Source of the DNA: Gari tellinella | Lineage: Eukaryota > Mollusca > Bivalvia > Cardiida > Psammobiidae | Direction: 5' to 3' | Assembly: GCA_922989275.2 (NCBI GenBank) | Contig: OV277870.1 | Location: forward strand, 59,855,079-59,919,078 | Length of the DNA: 64,000 nucleotides | Part shown: positions 1-9,138 of the stretch, one piece after another | How the letters are laid out: every line of letters starts with the position of its first letter | Position numbering within the stretch: the first letter of the stretch is position 1 | Program-made: the position numbers and the translations under genes | Notes under the pieces: model-generated | Seen by the model: the letters and a program-made list of their open reading frames with translations, nothing else | What the model was told of the DNA's origin: nothing | Databases searched by the model: none

Positions 1-109
1 TGACAAACTTAGGGGAATGCTTTTAAGACGAAACAAAATATGAAAATGGCGTGCCCCCGGGAAGTGTTACATGCGTTGCTATGGATACATTTTATTACCA
101 CTTGCAAAT

Positions 110-235
110 AATTATTTATCAATTTTTGTACCACCCTGATGAAGGCCTTTGTAAGGCCGAAACGTTGGTGAATAAAGAACAGTCAACACAATACTGCTTG
201 ATCGTGTCTTCTACTCCTTTGGTGTTTTATTAAAT
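110..235 (+). mobile_element. Penelope-like element tail (remnant)
   Basis: The stretch holds the hammerhead-like core described separately, followed directly by GGTGAATAAAG and a short unique tail. Hammerhead motifs next to an AATAAA-containing tail are known from the terminal repeats of Penelope-like retroelements. No reverse transcriptase is present nearby, so this would be a short truncated copy. The assignment rests on the ribozyme motif alone. Confidence 0.35.
132..170 (+). ncRNA. Minimal hammerhead ribozyme-like motif (type I)
   Basis: Seen in sequence: core CTGATGA at 136-142, a stem II of GGCCTT/AAGGCC (144-149 with 153-158) closed by loop TGT, GAAA at 159-162, then ACGT at 162-165 as a two-base-pair stem III without a loop, T166 as the predicted cleavage base, and stem I formed by CACC (132-135) with GGTG (167-170). 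One extra A at 143 lies between the core and stem II. Very short stem III is typical of Penelope-type hammerheads, which often act as dimers. Self-cleavage is inferred. Confidence 0.6.
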
Positions 236-723
236 AATTATTTTGTAAAAATCAATTGTAAAAATCAAGTATCTTCCAAACAAGAAGACGTTATATATCA
301 ATAATATACCGTTTAATACCACATAATTGATGACATAGAAAAATAAGGACAAAAGTCTACGAACTTAAATAACAACCCTCGTATTTTTCGCTTTATAGAA
401 AGTTTTATATTCCTGTAACTTGTAATGGACAGATGTTTTGCATCAAGTCCCAAATGGCAAATCCCACAGTGTTAAAGACCAGTGTGGATTCATCGTTTTC
501 AGCCTACTTGTGATAATTACAGATGAGGTGTTTATTTTCTTTTTGTCCAGACAGGATGTCAGATGCATGACAACTGTGCATTATGGGTAATTGATCTATT
601 TTTAGACACAAGTCACACAACACCCTCCTATTCATCTTGCATCTAAGTAGCCACAGATTAGTTTCACAAGGAGATGGCTAATAACTCTTAACCTGTTTGA
701 AAAAACATTTTATGCATCCTTCA
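236..723. other. Unassigned AT-rich sequence
   Basis: No open reading frame of note, no hairpin core and no recognisable element ends were found here. Confidence 0.4.
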
Positions 724-785
724 CCAACAGGGTAGACCCTGATCAGAGGGCTAAGGAACCCTTTTATCTAGGTCTACACTTCACA
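724..785. repeat. Core-2 hairpin fragment (E/F type)
   Basis: Contains GTAGACCCTGATCAGAGGGC followed by a decayed complementary arm ending GGTCTACAC. The flanking arms of families E or F are not recognisable. Confidence 0.5.
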
Positions 786-861
786 AATTAAAAGAAACTG
801 GTGATTTTTCAAATGTGGACTGGTCCATTTGAGAAATGAATGGCCTGTCTGGTATTTTCAG

Positions 862-935
862 TCAGTTTCGATTCAGATAAGATGTTGCATAATGTGGCGT
901 CTGATCTATATTCAAACTTGTTGACACTTATTTTT
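862..935. repeat. Core-2 hairpin fragment (D type)
   Basis: A decayed arm resembling CAGTTTGGATCCAGATGAGA is followed by GGCGTCTGATC and a degraded partner. The outer arms of MITE-D are lost. Confidence 0.45.
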
Positions 936-1034
936 AAGTTTTTTCAATGTAAAAATGCATAGACTTTTATTTATTCTTTGCAGACAATTTTTTTCAAAGC
1001 AGACAATGTTGCAGCAGGATAGGGGTTAGGCATT

Positions 1035-1263
1035 TTAACTCTTTGCATGCTGGGTAATTTGTCTCGTCTGTAACATTTGTCGTCTGCTATTGTTCTAAAA
1101 ATAGAATTTTCTAAATTTCTTTTCAAAACATGGTCAGAATGTGTCAAACAGTTTGGATCCTGATGAGATGCCGCATTATGCGGCATCTCATCTGGGTCCA
1201 AACTGTTTGCAAAGGCAATCACTGTGGAGGGGATATACCTGCCGCTAGCATGCAAAGAGTTAA
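1035..1263. mobile_element. MITE-D, full length
   Basis: Starts TTAACTCTTTGCATGCTGGG and ends CTAGCATGCAAAGAGTTAA. The centre is an inverted repeat (AAACAGTTTGGATCCTGATG and its complement) around a GCCGCATTATGCGGC turn. TTAA bounds both ends, as expected of a piggyBac-like non-autonomous element. Short open frames across it on both strands arise from the palindrome and are not genes. Confidence 0.8.
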
Positions 1264-1369
1264 GGGTTTAAGAATGATCACAGGTAGCTGTAAGCACTTG
1301 AGCCCTGGCTGGGGACATCTGTAGAGGGAGATTGTGTTAGTGTAATGATATAGTCAAACCTGTATAAAC

Positions 1370-1564
1370 CAGGGCTCCAGATATAAGAGGTAGTTATTTC
1401 AACAAATCAAACATTTTCTCACTAATTTTAGTACAAAATCATATGGTGTTACTACTCATTAGAATCGTCTCATCGAGGCGATTCTAATGAGTAGTGACAC
1501 CATAGGGTTTAATTGAGAAATAAAGATTTTAGTTTTTGAAAAACTACCCTTATCTGGTGCTCTT
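1370..1564. mobile_element. MITE-C (hAT-like)
   Basis: Left end CAGGGCTCCAGATA; right end is a decayed version of CTTATCTGGAGCCCTG. The flanks carry ATAAAC on both sides (1364-1369 and 1565-1570), a 6-bp target duplication. The central hairpin is TTAGAATCGTCTCATCGAGG with its complement, inside a longer stem containing ACTACTCATTAG. Confidence 0.8.
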
Positions 1565-1650
1565 ATAAACTAACAAATCATTACAGAAACATTGATATCA
1601 AATGAGACAGATGGATGCTTAATGCTGAGCTAAAGTAATGTAGAAAGCTC

Positions 1651-1905
1651 TTAACCCATTACCCCATAAATACGCCTTTTTACGCCTCTAGTTTCATCAT
1701 CCATTGAGTAAAATAGGTCCAATTTACACAATTATAGAAATGAACCTTTAAAGAAATATTTTCTATATTCTAGCAGAATTTTTGTTTAAAGCAGGCTGAA
1801 AGTAAAGAAGAATGCGCCATAAGGCGCATTCTGCTTTACTTTCAACCTGCTTTAAGTAGAAACTTGTTTTCAAAAATAGAAACAGGCTATGGGGTAATGG
1901 GTTAA
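1651..1905. mobile_element. MITE-A, full length
   Basis: TTAACCCATTACCCCATAAA at the left and TATGGGGTAATGGGTTAA at the right. The centre is the core-1 hairpin, AAAGCAGGCTGAAAGTAAAG to its complement, turning at GCGCCATAAGGCGC. This is the reference copy for the most frequent element in the window. Confidence 0.85.
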
Positions 1906-2235
1906 GGAGCACATTATTTCAGTTCTTCATTAAGTAGCACATGTCTGTTTACTGTCCGTTCGTTGTTGTTTCAGTGGTTACCCAGGTTGGACTGTCATTT
2001 AATTTGATGATGAATTTAAAGTTTTTGACAGACAATCTGGCCATAATGACATACAAATTTGACAAGTAGTTGACTGGCAATAAAATTACAGTCAAAGGTA
2101 TGTTAGGTGACCACACAAAGAAGATGAATTGGGGATCTCTAAGCAAGGTGTCAGCTTAAAAGGACTCACAACCATATGGTAAATTTTTGTTTTCTGAATA
2201 AAAAAGAAAGATGTGTTAATTTTATGGAGCATCAA

Positions 2236-2470
2236 AATTTGTTTTTATGCCCCTACAGAGCTCAGTCAGGGGCAGGTTTTTATGCCCTTACAGAACTCAG
2301 TCAGGGGCAGCTTTGCTTTTTGATTTGCTCTGTCTGTCTGTTTATCTGTCTGTCCACAACTTTAATTACATGTGGTACTAGATATCGTGTACTCAGCTAA
2401 GGAAGTTGTTGAGCTCAGTACAGCTTAGGTCATGCCAGACAAAGGTCAAGGTCATTTTGAGGTCATTGTC
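2236..2470 (+). repeat. R element head (GGTCAAGGTCA-rich)
   Basis: Begins with a hairpin-forming GCCCCT...AGGGGC segment that is present twice (from 2248 and from 2281). It continues through a TCTGTCTG-rich stretch to GAGCTCAGTACAGCTTAGGT and GGTCAAGGTCA. The same block recurs near 24.9 and 25.2 kb and in the element at 37.1 kb. No coding capacity. Confidence 0.5.
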
Positions 2471-2563
2471 ACATCAAGGGACATAGTGTTTCACAAATAC
2501 ATCTTGTTTGACAATAGAATAAGAATAAGAAAACAGTGGATTGCATTCACAAACATCTTGCTG

Positions 2564-2788
2564 TAACTCTTTCAACACTAAGTAACTCTTGTGGGTTATT
2601 AGGTTCCCTTGTGGATCTTTATTTACTAAAATGTGAACCAGTCTACTTGGAATTATGGGTAGTTTAATAAATACTGCTCTAAATTAGAAAACAGTGCAGA
2701 CCCTGATAGGAGTCCTCTGATCTGGGTCTACACTGTTTGCAAATGTAATGAGTGTATTATAAACAGGTCCATGGTGTTGAAAAAGTCA
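2564..2788. mobile_element. MITE-F
   Basis: Left arm TAACTCTTTCAACACTAAGT and right arm GGTCCATGGTGTTGAAAAAG flank a core-2 type hairpin (AACAGTGCAGACCCTGAT ... ATCTGGGTCTACACTGTTTG). The terminal TTAA is eroded on both sides. Confidence 0.7.
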
Positions 2789-4020
2789 AACAAAGTTGGT
2801 CATTGGTGATTTGCACTCATTTGGCAGTAAAATACTTGGGCATAACTCAGAGTAGGAAGACATGTGGAAGTCAATATTGCCGCCATATCTATATCAGACA
2901 GTATACATTAGCTCATTGTTGCTTCGTTGTCATGGTGATGGCCATCTGAATGAGACCAAACATGGAGAAATTTCCTCAAGCTGAGGTGTTGACTGACAAA
3001 TTCCAGCATACCTTAAAGCTTCCTCATGTCCTTGGACTGACTGTATAATGGCTGTTATGTGAGGTCTGAAAAACAGTAATTAATATTAGCTATTAATACA
3101 GGGAAGAAGCTTGTATAACAGGGCTGCCATTTCTCTAGAATTTTCCAAAATCTATGGATTTTTAATGCTAGCAGATGGTTGCTTAAAGCAACAGACATAT
3201 TTATTTTAGCATTGACCCATTTAATGGAAAAGAATGATGTCTTCCTCAGTGTACCCTAAGGTAAAGTGTGTTGAAACTTGTCCATTGTATCCTAAAAGGC
3301 ATATTAAAACTACCAATTGACACCTGTGCTACACAACGAACTCTAGCTCCGTTACTCATTGACAACAAATCACCTTTAAAATAATCTTTATCATGAGATA
3401 AAGCATCAAATATCCATACACTCACATTGTGTCACAGTGTGTCTATTTTATTGGCGGACAAACAGCCCGTCAGATTGCTGCTTCATTGTCAGCGTAGAAT
3501 TTAATTTAACTTCAGCTTAAACTATTACCATAATAACAAAATCTCTGTCAATTGAAATTGCTAGGCAACTTTTGAAGTGGTTAAGCTACCTGTGATATGC
3601 CTCTTACCTCTCCAACGTCTAAACTCAATGGCTGATTGTGTCAGAGTGTTTTGATAACTGTTTGGATTCTGATGTCAGATACCAATGTTTTGCCCTTATG
3701 TGCATATCAGATACCCACTGGTGCAAAATCGTAATTTAATTTAATTCTGTGCTAGTGTCTTATTGGAATTTATTGCATGCATATCTCATTATGGCACTTA
3801 GACAAATCTAACCTTATATAATATACTGAAAACCAGTGTGGAAATCTATGCAAACTGTTTGGATTAAGATCAGATGACATTAGTAACTTGGTGTGTTTTC
3901 TGGATCCCAATTAATTGAGACTTTGTGATCATATATTTTTTGTCTGCAAAATATGGAGAAAACAAAATAAATAATAGGATGTAAGTCTCAACACTTACAA
4001 CAGACAATATTTATTGAGAA
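2789..4020. other. Unassigned sequence without a recognisable gene
   Basis: No MITE core, long open frame or convincing splice-site pair was found in this 1.2-kb stretch. It is one of the few long gaps between mobile elements and could be intronic or intergenic. Confidence 0.4.
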
Positions 4021-4024
4021 TCAA

Positions 4025-4110
4025 TATAACCAATTACCCCTTAGCCTGTTTCTAGTGTTGAAGACAGGTGATTATTTAAAGCAGTGAAAGTGAAGCAGAA
4101 TGTGCCTTAA
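4025..4110. repeat. MITE-A fragment
   Basis: An ACCAATTACCCCTTAGCCTG left end followed by GAAGACAGGTGA and one decayed half of the core-1 hairpin. The right half is missing. Confidence 0.55.
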
Positions 4111-4388
4111 GATGGGGATTATTCTTTACCCTTCCAATGCTGAATTTTCACTGAAATGCATAATTTATTAATTATTCAGCATCTGATCAGAATCCGAACT
4201 TTTGACTCATGTATCAATATTTCTGTAGTTAAAATGCTTGAACTCTAACCTTACTTATATTGTTTTAAGATTACTAAGTCTTCAGGCACATGGACAGATG
4301 GGGATTACAAATTCCAGTTCATTCAGGTCAAGGTCATACTTTGCTCTCACTGGAATTCTTATTTTGAAAATATAACTGTTTATACATG

Positions 4389-4489
4389 TAGCTATCAGTA
4401 TCAGAGTTATAACAAATCACTTGAACATTTAACACATACATATAGCTATCAGTATCAGAGTTATAACAAATCACTTGAACAATTAACAC
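4389..4489. repeat. 54-bp tandem duplication
   Basis: TAGCTATCAGTATCAGAG and the following bases occur at 4389 and again at 4443 with nearly identical sequence. The second copy runs into the left TTAA of the neighbouring MITE-A. Confidence 0.8.
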
Positions 4490-4981
4490 ATTACTCCATA
4501 AATACCTTTTATGCCCTTAATATATTTCTGCTTGGATGAAATCCATTTTAATAAAGGCATGAATATGTACTTTAAGGAATATTTTCTATATCCTAGCAGA
4601 TAGTAACATAAAGCAGGCTGAAAGTAAAGCAGAATGTGCCCAAAGGCACATTCTTCTTTTCTTTCAACTTGCTTTAACCCTTTGAACCCTAGTCCCACAT
4701 ATAGGCGTCCTTTTCAAACAGTATACATAATACATGTGAAAAGTGCACTTGTCCTATGCAAACAGTGAATACCCAGATCAGAGGGCTCCTTACGGAGCCC
4801 TCTGATCAGGGTCTTCACTGTTTGTCATAATGCAAAACATTGACATAAACAGCCCTTAAAAGTCAGAAATGGACTAGACTAAAATGGAAACTGGGATTGT
4901 CCATTTGAAGTTTTAGGGAGGAAAGAGTTAATCAGTCACCTGTCTTCAAAACTTGAAACAGGCTATTGGATGAAGGGTTAA
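4483..4981. mobile_element. MITE-A interrupted by MITE-E
   Basis: The left part (4483-4677) ends at the right base of the core-1 hairpin, AACTTGCTTTAA. The right part resumes at 4928 with TTAATCAGTCACCTGTCTTC and ends GAAGGGTTAA. Removing the insert plus one TTAA restores a normal MITE-A arrangement. Confidence 0.8.
4674..4931. mobile_element. MITE-E nested in MITE-A
   Basis: TTAACCCTTTGAACCCTAGT at the left and GGGAGGAAAGAGTTAA at the right. The central hairpin is CAAACAGTGAATACCCAGAT ... GGGTCTTCACTGTTTG turning at GGGCTCCTTACGGAGCCC. TTAA is duplicated at both junctions with the host element, which directly shows TTAA targeting. Confidence 0.85.
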
Positions 4982-5168
4982 ACGTTCTATAGGCTCATTC
5001 TGTAATGATTTTGCCAGCCTGCAGACTGTGAACAAAATACATGTAAACTCAATCATCAGCAATTGATTAATTGATTTGTTTATCAGATTGGTTGAAAGTT
5101 TCAATGTTTCCAACTTGTAAATTCCTTCACTGTATGCACAAACAGAGCTACTTGAGGGTAAATCAATC

Positions 5169-5376
5169 TACGGTAAAACCTCTCTATTAAGACCACTAAA
5201 TTGTGTTTATTATTCGGCATTTATGACAGATGACTGCTTAAAGCAAGGTAACATGAAAACAGAAAGCTCCTTTAGGACCTTTCTGTTTTACTGTCATCTT
5301 GCTTTAAGCTGTCACCTGTCTTACATACAACCAATTAGTGATGTTGTAGTGGTTGATATAGAGAGGTTTTACTCAT
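5169..5376. mobile_element. MITE-B (mariner-like ends)
   Basis: Left end is close to CAGTAAAACCTCTCTATTA, with the inverse at the right (ATAGAGAGGTTTTACT). The core is the AAAGCAAGGT-type version of hairpin core 1 with AGAAAGCTCC at the turn. The terminal bases are degraded. Confidence 0.7.
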
Positions 5377-5482
5377 AATATTGGGTAGATTTGTTTGTTG
5401 GTTCTTTTCTTCCAAACTTTTCACTACTGGATTTTTCAGAGATAATTTCTACCATTGTACATTAAGTAAGAAGTATTCTCTA

Positions 5483-5542
5483 GGAGCTGTCTGCATTATT
5501 TCTATCATGCATTAAGCAGTCACCTGTATAAGGTCGACCAAT
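5483..5542. repeat. MITE-M 3' half fragment
   Basis: AGGAGCTGTCTGCATTATTT followed by TGCATTAAGCAGTCACCTGT is the right arm of the M/B hairpin. The left half is absent. Confidence 0.5.
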
Positions 5543-5639
5543 GGTCTTCTGTTGAGTGGTCCCTCATAAAAACATCTTTTAGTTGCATTTAATGTATTTG
5601 TCCTCGGAAGAAAATTGTTCATAAACATATACCAAAAGA

Positions 5640-5699
5640 AACTGTTTCTATGTCCTAGTAGATGGTAGCTTAAAGCAGGCTGAAAGTAAAGCAGAATAA
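5640..5699. repeat. MITE-A fragment
   Basis: CCTAGTAGATGGTAGCTTAA with AGCAGGCTGAAAGTAAAGCA, truncated inside the left hairpin arm. Confidence 0.55.
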
Positions 5700-6039
5700 T
5701 AGGTCAATTAAAAGGAAATGCAATCGTAGGTCATGATTAATCATACAGCATCAATGGCGAATGTAAACTAGGCGTACACTTTCTTTAATGGAGCTGGGGT
5801 TTGCAAGTCAACAGAGAACATTGAAATTTAAATAAGTGTGATTTAAATGATTCCTTATTATCAAAACGCATTTTTGCCTTGGGGGACATTCTGGTTTTAC
5901 AGATTAAAATTACTTTTAATTAAGTGTGTGTGTAAGACATTTGGTAGCTGCTCATTGGCATTTGGCATGCAATAGTGTAGAGAAGGTTTAGGTAATTCAG
6001 GAAATGCCTATAGCACAAGTTACATGAGACCTGTCTAAC

Positions 6040-6232
6040 CAGGGCTCCAGATAAGGGGCTTATTTTAAAAACCAAAATCTTTATTTCTGTATTAAACCCT
6101 ATGGTGTCACTACTCATTAGAATCGTCTCTTCGAGACGATTCTAATGAGTAGTAACACCATAGGATTTGGTGCTGAAATTAGTAAGAAAATGTTGGATTT
6201 GTTCAGTTGACTCCCTCTTATCTGGAGCCCTG
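6040..6232. mobile_element. MITE-C with target duplication
   Basis: Complete ends CAGGGCTCCAGATAAGGG and CTCTTATCTGGAGCCCTG. The flank repeats TCTAAC on both sides (6034-6039 and 6233-6238), and TG precedes it on both sides. The central hairpin turns at TCGTCTCTTCGAGACGA. Confidence 0.85.
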
Positions 6233-6358
6233 TCTAACTTGATAAAACATGGAAATTAAACATGGCTTGCAGGATCACATTGAATGATGATTTACAATTT
6301 CTAATATTCTTACAGTGCTGGAACAGAGTAAATAAACTTACTATTTTAGTAATTATTC

Positions 6359-6611
6359 CATAACCCACTACCCCATTAATATGCCTATTTACGCCTTTAT
6401 TTAATTCCTCTACTGAAGAAAATAGTTCAAATTTATACTGTTACAAATAAGATTCGTAAGCAATATTTTCTATATTCTAGCAGATAATAGCTTAAAGCAG
6501 GCTGAAAGTAAAGCAGAATGCGCCTCAAGGTGCATTCTGCTTTACTTTCAACCTGCTTAAAGTGGTCACCTATCTTTAAAACTAGAAACAGGCTATGGGG
6601 TAATTGGTTAA
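6359..6611. mobile_element. MITE-A
   Basis: Left ATAACCCACTACCCCATTAA, right TATGGGGTAATTGGTTAA. The core-1 hairpin turns at GCGCCTCAAGGTGC. The right TTAA is shared with the adjacent element. Confidence 0.8.
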
Positions 6612-6740
6612 TCCTTTCACTGCCAGACTCTAAATCACTATCATAATTATGAAAACAGTTTGGATCTGGATCAGATGCTGTGTAAAGCGGCTTCTGATAT
6701 GGATCTAAACTGTTTGAAACCATATCAATGTTTCCTTATA
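6608..6740. mobile_element. MITE-D/N relative, right end lost
   Basis: Starts TTAATCCTTTCACTGCCA, the same left arm as the element at 32.9 kb. The core is AAACAGTTTGGATCTGGATC with its complement ending AAACTGTTTG. No matching right arm was found, so it is probably truncated. Confidence 0.55.
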
Positions 6741-6893
6741 AGTAAAAGCAAAAAATGCATGAAATGCAAAATTTTAAAAGTAAGAGCAGAAATCCAAAGA
6801 TTTTGGGAAAAATTAGTGAAATTAAGAAAAATCTGTAGATTTTGGAAAACTCCTGTATTCTTGGTATGTGCATGTAAAATGTTTTTTAACTGT

Positions 6894-7135
6894 TTAACCC
6901 ATTACCCCATAGCCTGTTTCTAGTTTTGAAGATATGTGACCACTTAAAGCAGGTTGAATGTAAAGCAGAATGCACCTTAAGGTGCATTCTGCTTTACTTT
7001 CAGCCTGCTTTAAGCTATTATCTGCTAGAATATAGAAAATATTTCTCATGATTTTTATTTGTGACTGTATAAATTGGAACTATTTGCTTCAGTAGAGGAA
7101 TTAATTAAAGGCGTATTTATGGGGTAATGGGTTAA
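6894..7135. mobile_element. MITE-A
   Basis: TTAACCCATTACCCCATAGC at the left and TATGGGGTAATGGGTTAA at the right. The hairpin core turns at GCACCTTAAGGTGC. Orientation is opposite to the 6.4-kb copy, judging by the side carrying the GAACTATTTGCTTCAG segment. Confidence 0.85.
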
Positions 7136-7250
7136 GGTGTACAGTCTTCAGTTATCTGAACAATGTACAATTAAAATCATCCAGGGAATAATGAAAATGC
7201 ATTATAAATGTAACTTTAGAATAATTATAGTACTGATGATAAAACGCTGC

Positions 7251-7502
7251 TTAACTCTTCGCACGCAAGCAGCCGATTCCTGATTATCTGTGCATACAGT
7301 TTGGATCCAGATGAAACGCTGCATAATATGGTGTCTCATCAGGATCCGAACTGTTTGACACCCTGATCCTGTTTTGAAAAGAAATCATTAAAATTCTAGT
7401 TTTACAACAGTAGCAGACAACAATTTTTGCAGATGAAAAAATTACCCAAGTGGAAGAATAAATAAAATGTGCTAAAGGTGCTTTTATGGAGGAAAGGGTT
7501 AA
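7251..7502. mobile_element. Chimeric MITE: D left, A right
   Basis: Left two thirds is MITE-D (TTAACTCTTCGCACGC, CAGTTTGGATCCAGATGA core, then AGCAGACAACAATTTTTGCA). The right end is instead the MITE-A subtype with AAAGGTGCTTTTATGGAGG and AAAGGGTTAA. Both ends keep TTAA, so the hybrid has acceptable termini. Confidence 0.65.
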
Positions 7503-7779
7503 ACTTCCTAGCATGCCAAAGGTGCAGGAGTTTTCTATGAAAACTGGAATAATAGCTTTGAGCAAGTTTCAACATTTGCATTTCTTATTTAATTAAAGAA
7601 ACACTTTGCCGAGGGAGATATTGATTGTGAGTTGAAATTTTGTCATTTTTTAACCAAAACAATTAATCCAATTTAAAAGAATCCCATGAAAGGACTGTTA
7701 TAGAGTCAGTACTTCATAGACATATTGTAGCCTATTTATATGACAGTGTATGCCATGTGGATTCTTCCACACTTATTTA

Positions 7780-8030
7780 TTAACCCATTACCTGATAGCC
7801 TATTTCTAGTATTCAAGATAGGTGACCACTTAAAGCAGGTTGAAAGTAAAGCAGAATGCGCTTAGGGCGCATTCTGCTTTACTTTCAGCCTGCTTTAAGC
7901 TTCCATGTGCTAGAATATTGAAAATTTTCCCTATACTATATAATCATGACTGATTAAATTGGAACTATTTTCTTCAGCGGAGGAATAAATTAAATACGCT
8001 AAAAGTCGCTTCTATGGGGGAAAGGGTTCA
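7780..8030. mobile_element. MITE-A
   Basis: TTAACCCATTACCTGATAGC at the left. The right end TATGGGGGAAAGGGTTCA has lost the final TTAA by substitution. The hairpin turn GCGCTTAGGGCGC is shorter than in other copies. Confidence 0.75.
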
Positions 8031-8589
8031 ATGAATCCATTTAAAGCTCCCCTCCGCGGAGTGAGTGGGGCTTATGCTACCCACAACCCCAACCCTGTCA
8101 GCCTCCAGACTGGCTGTATCCCAGTGTCTCAGTAGTCCACATATGTACAGTTAGATAATAATTATGGAGCTGATTTTGGAGCTATCTGGCCATATCCTCC
8201 TCTTTAAGATGGCACCTGTCACAAATTTAGCATGCCATCGCAGAGGTTCATTGATAAGACTAGTGTCTCAGAAACTATAAGGGCTAGGTCAATGAAACAT
8301 GAACAATTGATGCGCCTTAGTGCATTTCAAAACGTAGTTTGTTGACATTGATTTTGACCTTGACCTGTTGGATCAGTGTTGAGGTTTTGCATTTCAGTCT
8401 GTTCTGGACAAAACGTCTTCTGGCCTTACAATTGCACCTACTGTCACGAAGCTTCACACTCATGCTGATGCACCTCAATGAATACACCATGTTGCACCGC
8501 AATTTGGTGACCTTGACCATGACCTCTAGATTTCCAGTTATGTCTAGACCATTTTAGGCTGCTTAAAGTTGATTTTGCAATAAATTGTG
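8031..8589. other. Unassigned stretch with a TGACCTTGACC repeat block
   Basis: 8350-8530 carries two TTGACCTTGACC-like motifs, reminiscent of the units inside G and R elements, but no element ends. The short open frames here on both strands are not supported by any recognisable protein feature. Confidence 0.35.
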
Positions 8590-8672
8590 AAATGACAGAC
8601 AATGCAGACCCTGATCAGAGGACTCATTTAGTATAACCCTCTAAACTGGGTTAACACTGTTTGCATAACATT
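8590..8672. repeat. Core-2 hairpin fragment (F type)
   Basis: CAATGCAGACCCTGATCAGA with a partner arm ending AACACTGTTTGC. The turn is degenerate and the outer arms are missing. Confidence 0.5.
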
Positions 8673-8701
8673 GACTATACTGGTCCCTAGGGCTTATTGG
8701 C

Positions 8702-8931
8702 TTAACTTGTTCAACATTAAAATTTTAGTAACTCCTGTGGGTTATTAAGGTCACTTGTGGATCTTTTTAATTACCAAACTATGAACCAGTCTACTTGAAA
8801 TTCTGGGTAGTTTAATAAATACTGGTCTAAATTAGAAAACTGCAGATCCTGATCAGAGGACTCCTCTAAGTCTACTTATTTCAATTGTAATGAGTATATT
8901 TTAAACAGGTCCATGGCGTTGAAAGAGTTAC
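8702..8931. mobile_element. MITE-F
   Basis: Left TTAACTTGTTCAACATTAAA, right CCATGGCGTTGAAAGAGTTA, with the family-specific segment TGGATCTTTTTAATTACCAA. The right hairpin arm is badly decayed. Confidence 0.7.
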
Positions 8932-9138
8932 CAAGCTATATAAACAATAATACATGTAGTTAGTAGCTTATAAGGATAATTTCAGACCCCAGTACAGTGC
9001 TCCCTTCCTGCAATGGCCCTCCCAACAACGACTCCCTCCTTACAACAACACTTGTCGCAGTTCCCTAAACAGGACAATTATGTCCAACCTATTCATGGCT
9101 GCAATATCGTCTGCTTAAAATTGTCGTCTGCTGTTTTT

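Noticed and set aside
8230..8545. Frames on both strands through a TGACCTTGACC-rich block
   Set aside because: The motif belongs to the dispersed GGTCAAGGTCA repeats, and the frames have no protein features.
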